64,000 nt of DNA from JANLYC01 sp963815445 (GTDB lineage Bacteria > Actinomycetota > Actinomycetes > Propionibacteriales > Nocardioidaceae): positions 124,001-188,000 of the forward strand of contig CAWFGV010000006.1 in NCBI GenBank assembly GCA_963815445.1. Direction: 5' to 3'. Both the position numbers and the translations under genes were made by a program. Below are positions 32,556 to 41,570 of the stretch, piece by piece. The first letter of the stretch is position 1. Each line of letters opens with the position of its first letter. The notes beneath the pieces were generated by a model, which had not been told where the DNA came from, searched no databases, and saw only the letters and a program-made list of their open reading frames with translations.

Positions 32556-33656
32556 CTAGGCAACGCCGGCACGAATCCTGACCACCGCGCGCCAACCGTG
32601 ACCAGGCGTCGGCGACGGCGGAGCCGCCTGATCAGTGTCGACCACCAGCCGATGCGCCGCCGCGAGGACGAGGCAGCGCTCCCAGAGTCGGCCGGCGTGG
32701 AGCCACGCGCGGGGGGAGGCTGCTTCGTGCAGCTCGATCACGGCTGTCCATGTTGCGGGTCGCGCCGTGGGCGTCACCGTGACCCGGACATGAGGGTCCT
32801 CACTGATGACGTCGTCGAAAGGTGGTGCGTCCACCGGCATCGTCGGGGGAAAGTGAGCGAGCGCGATCGGGTCCGTGCGCAGGCCCGCGGCGACAGCTGC
32901 CTCGCGCGCCCCGAGCCCGAACAGGTCCAGGTCACTTGGCCGGACGAGCTCGCGAGCGCCGAGACCGTGCTCACCGGGCGGCAGCACGAGTGTGTGCAGC
33001 CCGCGCACGATGGCGGCAGGTCTGGCGCTCGTCTTGCCCTTGACGAGGTCGGCAGCAGAAGCGATCTCGTCGGCCCTGGCTGCGGCCGTGACCATGAGCA
33101 CGTTTCCGTAGGGATCTGTCGTGCCGGAGAGGTCCGTGATCGGGGCCACCCCGGCGCAGCCGACCGCGATGTCGATCTGTCCGTTCCGCCAGGCGCGACC
33201 GGCGGTGTCGGTGATGAGGACGCCGATGTTGCGGGCGACCCGGTCCAGGATTGCCTCGCGGAGTCGTCGGGCCGACGCGTCCGGATCGGAGGGGAGGAGC
33301 AGCGCAGTGCCGGGTTCGGTGTTCGACGCGTCGACTCCCGCTGCGGCCATGACCAGCCCGTGCCGGGTTTCTGCGATGACGGAGTCACCGCGTCTGGCGA
33401 CGATCCGGACGGTCTCCTTCGTCACCGCCGCCAGCCGGTCGCCCTCGATGCGTCGGCCCTCCGCCTTGCTGACGACCTTGCTCGTGATGGCGACGATGTC
33501 GCCGTCGGTCAGGCCGGATGGCGCCACCGATGCCAGCAGCAGCTCCGCCAGGTCATCGCCGTCGCGCACCTCTGGCCAGGGCAGCCCGGTGATCTCGATG
33601 TGCTCGGCGGTGGCGAGCCCGCCACTCGCGACTGCTGCCGCTGGGGACTGGGTCAC
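32556..33656 (-). CDS. fbiB: Coenzyme F420-0:L-glutamate ligase with a reduced C-terminal domain
   Basis: A 366-residue protein. Residues about 20-250 are CofE: AITSKVVSKAEGRR, SNTEPGTALLLPSDPD, ITDTAGRAWRNGQIDIAVG and DPYGNVLMVTAA are its GTP/metal and substrate motifs. It adds glutamates to coenzyme F420-0. M. tuberculosis FbiB is longer (448 residues) and has a full C-terminal nitroreductase domain that reduces dehydro-F420-0. Here only about 115 residues follow, with a nitroreductase-like end (RAWLHAGRLWERCLVLAAAH) but too short for the whole FMN fold. The start GTG overlaps the fbiA stop (GTGA). Confidence 0.85.
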   Translation of the reverse strand: MTQSPAAAVASGGLATAEHIEITGLPWPEVRDGDDLAELLLASVAPSGLTDGDIVAITSKVVSKAEGRRIEGDRLAAVTKETVRIVARRGDSVIAETRHGLVMAAAGVDASNTEPGTALLLPSDPDASARRLREAILDRVARNIGVLITDTAGRAWRNGQIDIAVGCAGVAPITDLSGTTDPYGNVLMVTAAARADEIASAADLVKGKTSARPAAIVRGLHTLVLPPGEHGLGARELVRPSDLDLFGLGAREAAVAAGLRTDPIALAHFPPTMPVDAPPFDDVISEDPHVRVTVTPTARPATWTAVIELHEAASPRAWLHAGRLWERCLVLAAAHRLVVDTDQAAPPSPTPGHGWRAVVRIRAGVA

Positions 33657-34654
33657 GCGACGTGCTCGGGCAGTGCGAGAGACAACGTGTCGCGAGCCAG
33701 TCGGCGGGTCGCGTCGGCGTCACTCATGTACAGCGGTCGGGCGGCGGCGCGGAGGCCGGCTGCTTCGAGCCCTGGCACGTCCGCGGCATCTGCCTCGTCG
33801 ACGAGCCAACCGTCCAGCAGACCACCCCGTGCGCGTGCCCCGTAGTGCTCACCGACCGCGCGGGCGGTCACGTCGACGCCGATCACCGGGAGCAGCTTGT
33901 CGGCCATCCCGCGAACCGGCGCCCCGCCGATGATGGGGCTCACCCCCACGACGGGAGCCGGCGTGGTGCGCACCGCCTCGGCGATCCCCGGCACGGCCAT
34001 GATCGTGCCGATCGACACGACAGGGTTGGACGGCGGCAGGATCACGATGTCGGCCTGCTCGATGGCGTCCAGGACACCGGGCGCCGGGGTGGACCGGTCA
34101 GCACCGACGGGAATGACGGCATGCGCCGTGGGTGCATGCAGCCGAACCCAGTACTCCTGGAAGTGCACGGCCTTGCGACCGTGCTGGGCCTCCGGATCGG
34201 CTGGGTCGGCGTCGATGACGACGTGCGTCTCGACACGGTCGTCGGTCATCGGCAGCAGCCTGACGCCCGGCTGCCAGCGCGCGCACAACGCAGCCGTCAC
34301 CTCCGACAGCGAGTATCCGGCGGCGAGCATCTGGGTCCGCACGATGTGGGTGGCGAGGTCGCGATCACCCAGCCCGAACCACGTCGGTTCGACGCCGTAT
34401 GCCGCCAGCTCTGCCTTGGCGTTCCAGGTCTCGTCCTCCCGGCCCCAGCCGCGGTCGCGGTCGATCCCGTTGCCGAGCGTGTACATGACCGTGTCGAGGT
34501 CGGGGCAGATTTTCAGGCCGAACATCCAGACGTCGTCGGCAGTGTTGCCGATGACCGTCACCGGGTGGTCGCCGCGCTCGCCGGGCAGGGCGTCGAGGAG
34601 CCCCGACAGGAACCGGGCACCCCCGATGCCACCGGACAGGACAGTAAGACGCAT
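33653..34654 (-). CDS. fbiA: Phosphoenolpyruvyl/2-phospholactate transferase of F420 synthesis
   Basis: A 333-residue CofD/FbiA enzyme that joins the activated phospho-acid unit to Fo. MRLTVLSGGIGGARFLSGLL opens the Rossmann-like fold. VTVIGNTADDVWMFGLKICPDLDT and NPVVSIGTIMAVPGI are family signatures, as are TMPxSD-like metal residues (PMTDDRVETHV) and SPIIGGAPVRGMADK. ATG at 34654 was chosen over the longer frame to 34783. It is first in an fbiA-fbiB-DUF3105-VTT group and diverges from the Gln/Gly-rich membrane protein gene. F420 would serve split-barrel reductases such as the one at 15438. Confidence 0.92.
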   Translation of the reverse strand: MRLTVLSGGIGGARFLSGLLDALPGERGDHPVTVIGNTADDVWMFGLKICPDLDTVMYTLGNGIDRDRGWGREDETWNAKAELAAYGVEPTWFGLGDRDLATHIVRTQMLAAGYSLSEVTAALCARWQPGVRLLPMTDDRVETHVVIDADPADPEAQHGRKAVHFQEYWVRLHAPTAHAVIPVGADRSTPAPGVLDAIEQADIVILPPSNPVVSIGTIMAVPGIAEAVRTTPAPVVGVSPIIGGAPVRGMADKLLPVIGVDVTARAVGEHYGARARGGLLDGWLVDEADAADVPGLEAAGLRAAARPLYMSDADATRRLARDTLSLALPEHVA

Positions 34655-34800
34655 GAGGGCAGGGTAACGAGCCCCTGAAACCGGGCGACGCTCGTGGACG
34701 GTCGAGTGTCCGGGTACGCCGGGGTGTGGCAGGCTTGTCGTCGCTTCCCATCCGACGGGGCTGAGACCCTGCTGCACCGACACCTCATCAGGAGGTACCC

Positions 34801-35946
34801 GTGGTCATCGACGCGACCAAGAAGCACCGTGAGGTATTCGCCTACGGCTTGCTGGGCGTCGCCGCCCTCTACCTCGTCAGTGCCTTGTCGCTGCTGTTCA
34901 AGAGCGGCAGTGATCTCGGCGGAGCCGGCTTCGCTGACAAGGCGTCCTTGTTCGGGCACGTGTTCACCCACCCGATCCTGGTCATCTCCCTGTTCGCGGC
35001 GGTTGCGCTCGTGACGGGCTTCGGTGAGAACAGCAGGAATGCCCGCACCGTCGTCCTGGCAGCGCTCGGGCTCGGCGCCGTCGCGTTGGTGTTCGGCCTC
35101 ATCTGTTGGTTGGCAGCGTTCGGAGCCGAGAGCAACGGGCTCAGCGTCTTCAACGGCGTCGTCGGTGCCGGCAAGGTCGTTGCAGTTTTCCTCGGCCTCG
35201 CCCAGCTCATGTTCCTGGGCCTGGTCACGTTCTTTGCGTTCACAGCGTTCCAGACGTTCCCCAAGCCGGTCCGGGCTCAGCACCAACAGTGGGGTCAGCA
35301 GCCCGGCTGGAGTCAGCCGGCCGGCTACGACCAGGCTCAGTCCCCGCCACAGCAGGGATGGGCTCAGCATCCCGCAGGGTACGACCAGGCGCCGCCGGCA
35401 GGCTGGGGGCAACAGGCCGGCTGGGGCCAGGAGCAGGGTCCGCCGCAGGCCGGCTACGACCAGGCGCAAGCTGGCCAGCCGCAGGGTTGGGTCCAGCCGG
35501 CGGGGCAGCCGCAGCCCGGCTACGACCAGGCCCAGCAGAGCTGGGGCCAACAGCCGGGTCAGCCGGGCCAGCAGCCGGGTCAGCAGCCGGGTCAGCCGGG
35601 TCAGCAGGCAGGTTGGGGACAGCCGAGCCCAGCGGAGGGATCATGGGGCGAGCAGGCGCAATCCGCACCGGGCGGCGATGGGCCACAAGGGCAGCCGGCG
35701 TCGAGCTGGGAGCAGCTGTCGACCCCTGTCACCGAGGGTGAGTCGACGTCCGGGGACGAGACGCAGGTCTGGCCCAGCACCGCGGAGTCCGCTCCCGGTC
35801 AGGCGAGTGAGCCGGCCGAGCCGTGGGACGCGCGCGGAGACGACGACCACGACCAGGGGGACTCCAGGAGCGGTGCGGACACCGCCGATCCTGATGAGGA
35901 CGCTCCGCCACCGCAACAGGGTTGGTGGCAACAACCCGGTTCGTAG
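34801..35946 (+). CDS. Four-span membrane protein with Gln/Gly/Pro-rich repetitive tail
   Basis: A 381-residue protein with about four membrane spans in residues 12-155. A long low-complexity cytosolic tail follows with repeated blocks of the type PAGYDQA, GWGQQ and QPGQPGQQPG (about 160-285), then an acidic Ser/Thr/Glu stretch to the end. AGGAGG lies 5 bases before the GTG at 34801. Similar tails occur in actinobacterial membrane proteins of unknown role and can drive self-association. I do not recognise a named family for the membrane part. It stands alone between fbiA and whiB2. Confidence 0.75.
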   Translation: MVIDATKKHREVFAYGLLGVAALYLVSALSLLFKSGSDLGGAGFADKASLFGHVFTHPILVISLFAAVALVTGFGENSRNARTVVLAALGLGAVALVFGLICWLAAFGAESNGLSVFNGVVGAGKVVAVFLGLAQLMFLGLVTFFAFTAFQTFPKPVRAQHQQWGQQPGWSQPAGYDQAQSPPQQGWAQHPAGYDQAPPAGWGQQAGWGQEQGPPQAGYDQAQAGQPQGWVQPAGQPQPGYDQAQQSWGQQPGQPGQQPGQQPGQPGQQAGWGQPSPAEGSWGEQAQSAPGGDGPQGQPASSWEQLSTPVTEGESTSGDETQVWPSTAESAPGQASEPAEPWDARGDDDHDQGDSRSGADTADPDEDAPPPQQGWWQQPGS

Positions 35947-36023
35947 ACCGAGGGCGAGATGGGCTGTTCGGCCCCTTTGCAAGATCTTCTGCGGCGTGTC
36001 GCGGCCCAATTTGGCCATCCCGC

Positions 36024-36053
36024 TTGACGCGGCGGTACTCACGGGCATGTAAT
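36024..36053 (+). promoter_or_regulatory. Predicted housekeeping promoter of whiB2
   Basis: TTGACG (36024-36029) and TGTAAT (36048-36053) are separated by 18 bases, close to the sigma-70-type consensus. Transcription would start near 36060, where ACACGTGT (36057-36064) forms a small palindrome, giving a leader of about 65 bases before whiB2. Confidence 0.6.
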
Positions 36054-36124
36054 TTCACACGTGTCGTTCATCGCGGGAGCGGCCATCATCCGGTAAGACA
36101 CCAAAGGGTCGAGGAGGCAAAGAC

Positions 36125-36379
36125 GTGCGAGAACTCGAACTACTCGACGGCGGAGCCGAGGAACTGATGTGGCAGGAGCGTGCTCTGTGCGCGCAGACGG
36201 ACCCGGAGGCCTTCTTCCCTGAAAAAGGCGGCTCGACCCGGGAGGCCAAGCGGGTGTGCCTCTCGTGCGACGTCCGCGGCGACTGCCTCGAGTACGCGCT
36301 GATGAACGACGAGCGCTTCGGCATCTGGGGCGGACTGTCTGAGCGCGAGCGTCGCAAGCTCAAGAAGCGCGCTGTCTGA
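36125..36379 (+). CDS. whiB2: WhiB-family iron-sulfur regulator, WhiB2/WhmD type
   Basis: An 84-residue WhiB-like protein. The four cluster ligands are C22, C45, C48 and C54 (C-x22-C-x2-C-x5-C), followed by the G(I/V)WGG turn at 66-70 and the basic DNA-binding tail ERERRKLKKR. WhiB2/WhmD is needed for septation and cell division in mycobacteria, and WhiB controls sporulation septation in Streptomyces. Position between fbiA and the manB block matches Rv3260c. The GTG start has GAGGAGG upstream. It has its own promoter and a terminator hairpin. Confidence 0.92.
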   Translation: MRELELLDGGAEELMWQERALCAQTDPEAFFPEKGGSTREAKRVCLSCDVRGDCLEYALMNDERFGIWGGLSERERRKLKKRAV

Positions 36380-36390
36380 CACGTTCTCGA

Positions 36391-36404
36391 CCCCGTTGTC
36401 GGGG
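36391..36404 (+). terminator. Hairpin after whiB2
   Basis: CCCCG-TTGT-CGGGG follows the whiB2 stop by 11 bases. It is a compact GC stem with a 4-base loop and no U-tract. Confidence 0.5.
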
Positions 36405-36408
36405 CCGC

Positions 36409-36442
36409 TAGGGTAGGACCGGCTCGCCGCGCGAGCCCGGTC
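36409..36442 (+). promoter_or_regulatory. -10 element and 5' hairpin of the glycosyltransferase transcript
   Basis: TAGGGT (36409-36414) fits a -10 hexamer. Directly after it, GACCGGCTCGC pairs with GCGAGCC-C-GGTC (one bulged C) around a CGC loop at 36417-36442. The hairpin would form the very start of the mRNA. Confidence 0.4.
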
Positions 36443-36479
36443 CGCATCCCCTCCACCTCGCAAGGCTTTCCCCTCAGAC

Positions 36480-39400
36480 ATGACTTCCCACCACCCTGCG
36501 CTGCCTGCTGGGTCCGTCGAGCCTGGGCAGTCCACGAAGTCTGCGGGGTCCTCACCGGCCTCCGGGACGAGTGGACCCGAGCTGCCTCAGCCTGGCCACG
36601 CTGAGCATGTCACCGCGGTGATCGTGGCCCACAACGGCGAGCGCTGGTTGCCGAAGCTCATGTCGTCGCTGGAGCTGAGCACCCGGTTCCCCGACCAGCT
36701 GGTCGCCATCGACACCGGATCATCGGACGGCACGGCCGGCTATCTCGACCAGGCGCTCGGGCCCACCGTGGTCCACACCGTCGACCGGCGCCTCGGGTTC
36801 GGCGAAGCGGTTCAGGTGGCGGCCGACCTCACCGCCCCGATATCCGACCCCGATGGGTGGCTCTGGCTGCTTCATGACGACTGCGCTCCGACCGCACAGG
36901 CCCTCGAGGAGCTGCTCGCGGTCGGTGCTTCGGACCCGGCCATCAGCGTGGTCGGTGGCCGGATCAGAGCGTGGCCGCGTGCCCAACGCCTGCTCGAGGT
37001 CGGAGTCACCGTCACCGGAACCGGTCATCGCGAGACGGGGGTCGAGATCGGTGAGCACGACCAGGGCCAGCACGACCGGCAGCGTGACGTCCTCTCCGTG
37101 AGCAGCGCCGGCATGCTCGTACGACGTCGGACCTGGCAGCTCCTCGGGGGGTTCGACAGCGAGCTCCCGCTGTTTCGCGATGACCTCGACTTCGGTTGGC
37201 GAGTGGCCAAGAGCGGCGGCCGGGTGGTCTTCGCGCCGGCGGCTGTCATGTTCCACGCCGAGGCCGCAGCCAGGGGCGTCCGCTCGCTCCAGGATCTCGC
37301 CAAGGTCCCCGACAGCCCCCACCGGGCCGACCGGCAGTCGGCGTTGTTCGCCCTCCTGGCGAACTGCCGCGGTCTCGCGTTCCCGTTCCAGTACCTGCGA
37401 CTCCTCGTTGGGTCGATCCTGCGGGCGTTCTTCTACCTCGTGGGCAAGCTCCCCGCCGCCGCCGGAGACGAGCTGTTGGCGATGGTCACGGTGTACGGCC
37501 GGCCAGGTCGCATCCTGCGCGCCCGTGCCCGACGGCGGGCGACGTCGAGCGCACCGCACCGCCGGGTCAGAGCACTCCTGCCCTCCTGGTGGACGCCCTA
37601 CCTCAACGGGCTCGACTCCGTCCTGAGCAGGTTCGCCGACTCCGTGCGCGACACCGCTGCACAAGTGGCGGCCGCCGCCCGTCGCCGCCGCAAGGGGGCA
37701 ACCGGCGTCGAAGGGCTCGAGAGCGGACCGGTTCCCGACGAGGTCGTCAATCTTCCCACCGGCGCGGGACCCGTGACCTGGGCGCTCGGGCATCCGGTGA
37801 TCGCGCTGTCGATGTTGCTCACGGTGGCGGCCGCCGTCGCCAGCCGGCACCTGTGGGGCGGGGGCTGGCTGCAAGGCGGAGCGCTGCTCCCCGCTCCGGC
37901 GGCGAGCTCGGCCTGGTGGCAGACGTACACGGAGTCGTGGCACCAGGTCGGGCTCGGGTCCGGCGCGGCCCCGTCGCCGTACGTCGCGGTGCTGGGACTG
38001 CTGTCGGCCGTCGTCCTCGGCAAGTCATGGCTGCTCGTGCAGCTGATCCTCGTGCTCGCAGTCCCGTTGTCAGCGGTCGGTGCTTACGTCGCGGCGCGGC
38101 AGCTGATCGACAGCTTGGCCGTCCGGGTCTGGATGAGCGTGAGCTATCGCGTTGATCCCGGTGCTGTCCGGCGTGGTCACCTCGGGTCATCTCGGCACGA
38201 CGGTGGCGGTGATCCTGCTGCCCTGGTTGTTGCGGGTGTCGATGCCGCTGCGTCCCAGCGCAGCGCGCGAGGCGCCGAACGGATGGCGGGCTGTCTTCGG
38301 CGCAGGGCTCGTGTTGTCGGTCATCGTCGCGTTCGCACCGATCAGCTGGCCCATGGCGCTGGCGGCGGCGATGGTCGGTGTCGGCCTCCTGGTGGGGTCG
38401 GGCGAACGTCGACCCGACGTCTTGGCGCGGCCGATCGCCGCGGCCGTCCTCCCGGCGGCGCTACTGCTGCCGTGGTCGGCCAGGCTGTTGAGCTCACCAG
38501 CGCTGTTCCTCACCGAGGCCGGACGCGTCGCCCCCGACACATCATCGGTGGCCGACCACGCGTGGCTGCTGCCCTGGGGCAGGCTCGACGCTGCCGGTGC
38601 CGCACCGTGGTGGCTGTCGTTGGGCCTGGTCCTGGCGGCCCTGGCGGCGCTGCTCCGCACCGACCGACGCGGCGCCATCGCAGCGGCTTGGGCTGCGGTG
38701 TCACTCGGGCTCGTCACCACAGCGGTCATGGCGGCGGCCACGATCACGATCCCCGGTACCAGCGACCAGGCTTTCGTGTGGGTCGGTCTGCCCGTCGCCC
38801 TGGCCAGCGCCGGGGCCATCGTGGCGGTCGGCCTCGCGGCCGACGGGGTCAGCCGCTTCATCGAGGCCGGACACTTCGGCTGGCGCCAGCCGCTCGCTGC
38901 CGTGACCGCGATCATCGCCCTGGTCGGTCCGGTCGCGGGGCTCGTGTGGTGGGTTGCCGTCGCGCCCCAGGGCGACCTGACCCGGGATCAGGCCGTGCCT
39001 GTCCCCGCCTACATGTCGGCGGCCATGCGCACCACTGACCAGCGCGTCCTCGTCGTTGACGCAACCGCCGCGGCCGACAGCGCCGGCGCGAGCTCGGACA
39101 CGTACACCGTCTACTCAGGTGACGGTGTACGCCTCGGTGACGACAGTGTCGTGCCCGCCCCGAACCCGGCCTTCACCGGTCTGGTGACCAACCTGCTGTC
39201 TGAGGCGTCCGAGTCCGACGTCACCCGGCTCGCCCAGCTCGGAATCGCGTACGTCGTCCTGCCGGCCCCTTATGACACCGACCAGGTCGCCCAGCTCGAC
39301 GGGGCCGCAGGTCTGACCGCGTCGACGAGCACCCGGCGTCTGCTGGGTTGGCAGGTGGACGTTCCCGGACGCGACGCCGCCACCCCGGCCGAGCACGGGG

Positions 39401-39573
39401 GGCACCGTGGTTGGTGGGTCGTCCTCCAGGTGCTGCTCGTGCTCTCCGCGATCGTGTTGGCGGCTCCGTCGATCCAGCGACAGCGCTCCGCCGAACCGGT
39501 GGAGCCCGCTGAGCCCGCTGAGACCCGGGAGACGGCTGAGCGGCACATGCGACATGAAGCGGGTGCCTCGTGA
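36480..39573 (+). pseudogene. GT2 glycosyltransferase/membrane protein, disrupted by a one-base insertion
   Basis: This should be one protein of about 1030 residues: an N-terminal GT2 domain (HVTAVIVAHNGERWLPKLM, DTGSSDGT, LHDDCAPTAQAL, FRDDLDFGWRV; about 40-300) followed by a many-span membrane region. The frame is broken at 38148. The first part is coherent to …VWMSVSY, after which frame 1 becomes nonsense up to the stop at 39038. The sense continues in the +1 frame from 38149 (ALIPVLSGVVTSGHLG…) to 39573. Removing the C at 38148 restores a continuous protein. It may be a true mutation, a sequencing error or, less likely, programmed frameshifting. Homologues lie downstream of whiB in Streptomyces. 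The next gene overlaps its stop by four bases. Confidence 0.85.
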
Positions 39574-41006
39574 CTCTCCCGACCCGACTCAGTGCGGCCT
39601 CGGCCGGTGTGGCGGTCATCGTGTCCGTTGCCGCGGTGGCGCTCACGTCCGCTGGAACGAGCTCGCTCGACGAGGTCGACCGCACGCCCTCGATCGTGGC
39701 CGCGTCGGCCGCGCTGCTGAGCTGCCCGGAGACGCTGGCTGGTCCAGGAGTGCGAACCGACATGCTGGCGGTGGCCCCACCGGGGTCTCCTGCGGCCTCG
39801 GGCCGGGGATCGCTGGCGGTGGCGCCGCTGACGGCGGGGAGCCGGCCGTCGCTCGCCACGTCCGACCAGGTCGGGGTGCCCATCCGGATCCCCCTCCGAT
39901 CCGCTGCTCAGCCGGCGGTGACGGTCAGTGGCCGCGCTGGTCTGGCGCCGGGAGCCTTTGCGGCCCAGCGAACCGTCCAGTCCGGCGCGAGGACGACCGG
40001 CGTGGCCGTCGCCGACTGTGTGGCGCCGGGGGACAGCTGGTGGTTCACGGGAGTCAACACCAATGTCGGTGCCACGGCGCGCCTGGTGCTGTCCAACCCG
40101 ACGCCGGCAGTCGCCGTCGTCGACCTCGTGTTCTACGGACCGAAGGGGCTGGTGCGTGCGGCTGGCGCACGCGGCATTCCGGTCGGCCCACACTCCCGTG
40201 AGTCGCTGGACCTGGCCCGGTTCGCACCCGGGCTGGACGCCGTGACTCTCGAAGTCAGTGCGACCCGCGGTCGCGTGGCGGCCGCTGTCGAAGCGTCTCG
40301 CCTCGAGGGGGCAACCCCCGGTGGGTACGAGTGGCTCGCCCCGTCGCAGCCTCCGTCAGACGACGTCATGGTGAACCCGGGCACCAGCGGTGCGGGAGAC
40401 CAGCGGCTCGTCCTCACGAACACCACCGGACGCCAGTTGCTGGTGAACGCCGACGTCCTCGATGTGAGCGGGCCCTTCACTCCCAAGGGGCTCGCTCAGG
40501 TGCGCGTCAAACCCGGTCACACCGTGGTAAAGGACGTGAGCGCGATCACGGGCTCAGCGTCCGCAGCGCTGCACGTCACCTCAGGGGGCGCCGTCACTGC
40601 CGCCCTCATCAGCGAGAGCAGCGGGTCGCCGATCGAGTTCAGTACGTCGTCCGACAGCCCGCCGTTGGCCGACCCAGCCGTCGTACCCCTCTTCGACGGC
40701 CTGCGGGTCAGCCTGGCGTTCGCCACGGTCGAGGCCGGCGGAGGCGCTGTCCAGCTCCAGGCGTACGACGACCAGGGGACCGAGGTCGGCCAGGCCGGTC
40801 GGGTGCCGATCAGGTCAGGCACCACACGGGTATGGACCGGCCCGGTCCCGCCACGGGCGGCGTACCTCGTGGTCAACGTCAGCGACGGGGCAGCCGTACA
40901 GGGCGTCGCGACCTACCGCGGCGCCCAGGGGCAGTCGGCGATCCCGTTGGTCTCGAGGGTGTGGACCGTGACGCGACCGGCCGTCCGGCCCGGCGCCGGC
41001 CCCTGA
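39570..41006 (+). CDS. DUF5719 exported protein
   Basis: A 478-residue protein with an N-terminal membrane/signal segment (about 7-30) and a long extracytoplasmic beta-rich region (repeated short Val/Thr/Ser strands, GVNTNVGATARLVLSNPTP and similar). This fits the DUF5719 group found next to the large GT2 protein in actinobacteria. GTG at 39570 overlaps the stop of the preceding gene (GTGA), which shows that the two are normally translated together and implies a joint envelope role. Two Cys residues (in LLSCPET and VADCVAP) may pair. No enzymatic motif is seen. Confidence 0.8.
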   Translation: MTLPTRLSAASAGVAVIVSVAAVALTSAGTSSLDEVDRTPSIVAASAALLSCPETLAGPGVRTDMLAVAPPGSPAASGRGSLAVAPLTAGSRPSLATSDQVGVPIRIPLRSAAQPAVTVSGRAGLAPGAFAAQRTVQSGARTTGVAVADCVAPGDSWWFTGVNTNVGATARLVLSNPTPAVAVVDLVFYGPKGLVRAAGARGIPVGPHSRESLDLARFAPGLDAVTLEVSATRGRVAAAVEASRLEGATPGGYEWLAPSQPPSDDVMVNPGTSGAGDQRLVLTNTTGRQLLVNADVLDVSGPFTPKGLAQVRVKPGHTVVKDVSAITGSASAALHVTSGGAVTAALISESSGSPIEFSTSSDSPPLADPAVVPLFDGLRVSLAFATVEAGGGAVQLQAYDDQGTEVGQAGRVPIRSGTTRVWTGPVPPRAAYLVVNVSDGAAVQGVATYRGAQGQSAIPLVSRVWTVTRPAVRPGAGP

Positions 41007-41044
41007 TCCGCTGTCGGGTCCGGGGGCTCTGGTGGTGCCAGGTC

Positions 41045-41401
41045 TCAGGCGTCCGTCGAGCGGAGAACCCGGAGGTGGCCTCGCCGGCCGACCTCGACAC
41101 CGTCTCCGACGGGTTCCTCGACCACGCGAGGTCGAGCCGCCTCCCGAACGGCGTCCGCCAGGGCCAACAGGTCGTCCTCGGTAGGTCCTGCCGCCGCGGG
41201 GTCCGGGGCCAGCCGGATGACCTCCCACCCCCGTGGGGCACTGAGCCGATCGGAGTGGAAGTCGCAGAGGTCGTAGGCATGCGGCTCGGCGAACGTCGCC
41301 AGCGGGCCGAGCACCGCAGTCTGGTCGGAGTACACATAGGTCAAGGTCGCGATGGCGGTCCCGCCGCAGGCGTTGCGGGAGCACACACGTCGACGACTCA
41401 C
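41045..41401 (-). CDS. DUF3499 zinc-ribbon-like protein
   Basis: A 118-residue protein. C7, C12, C46 and H49 (VCSRNACGG … YDLCDFHSDRL) form a likely zinc site, the mark of DUF3499. APRGWEVIRL is also typical. Homologue: M. tuberculosis Rv3258c, in the same place beside the metallopeptidase and manB. The GTG at 41401 starts it. Function is unknown; older annotations call it a regulatory protein without proof. Confidence 0.85.
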   Translation of the reverse strand: MSRRRVCSRNACGGTAIATLTYVYSDQTAVLGPLATFAEPHAYDLCDFHSDRLSAPRGWEVIRLAPDPAAAGPTEDDLLALADAVREAARPRVVEEPVGDGVEVGRRGHLRVLRSTDA

Positions 41402-41513
41402 GCGCTGACGCTACCGCCCGTCGCCCGGTCTGACCTGCATTGGGCGGCTCGTCCGCGCCGTGTCCCGCTGCGGGAGGGAGATGGGGCCGAGGCACGGCCT
41501 CATCGGTACCGGG

Positions 41514-41543
41514 TCAGTAGGCATCAGTAGGCGTCAGTAGGCA
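41514..41543. repeat. Three 10-bp tandem repeats, unit TCAGTAGGCA
   Basis: TCAGTAGGCA, TCAGTAGGCG and TCAGTAGGCA are head to tail in the 169-base divergent region between the DUF3499 and metallopeptidase genes, 28 bases before the latter. This may be a regulatory array or simple slippage. Confidence 0.55.
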
Positions 41544-41570
41544 TCAGGACCGCATCGGTACGGTGATCCC

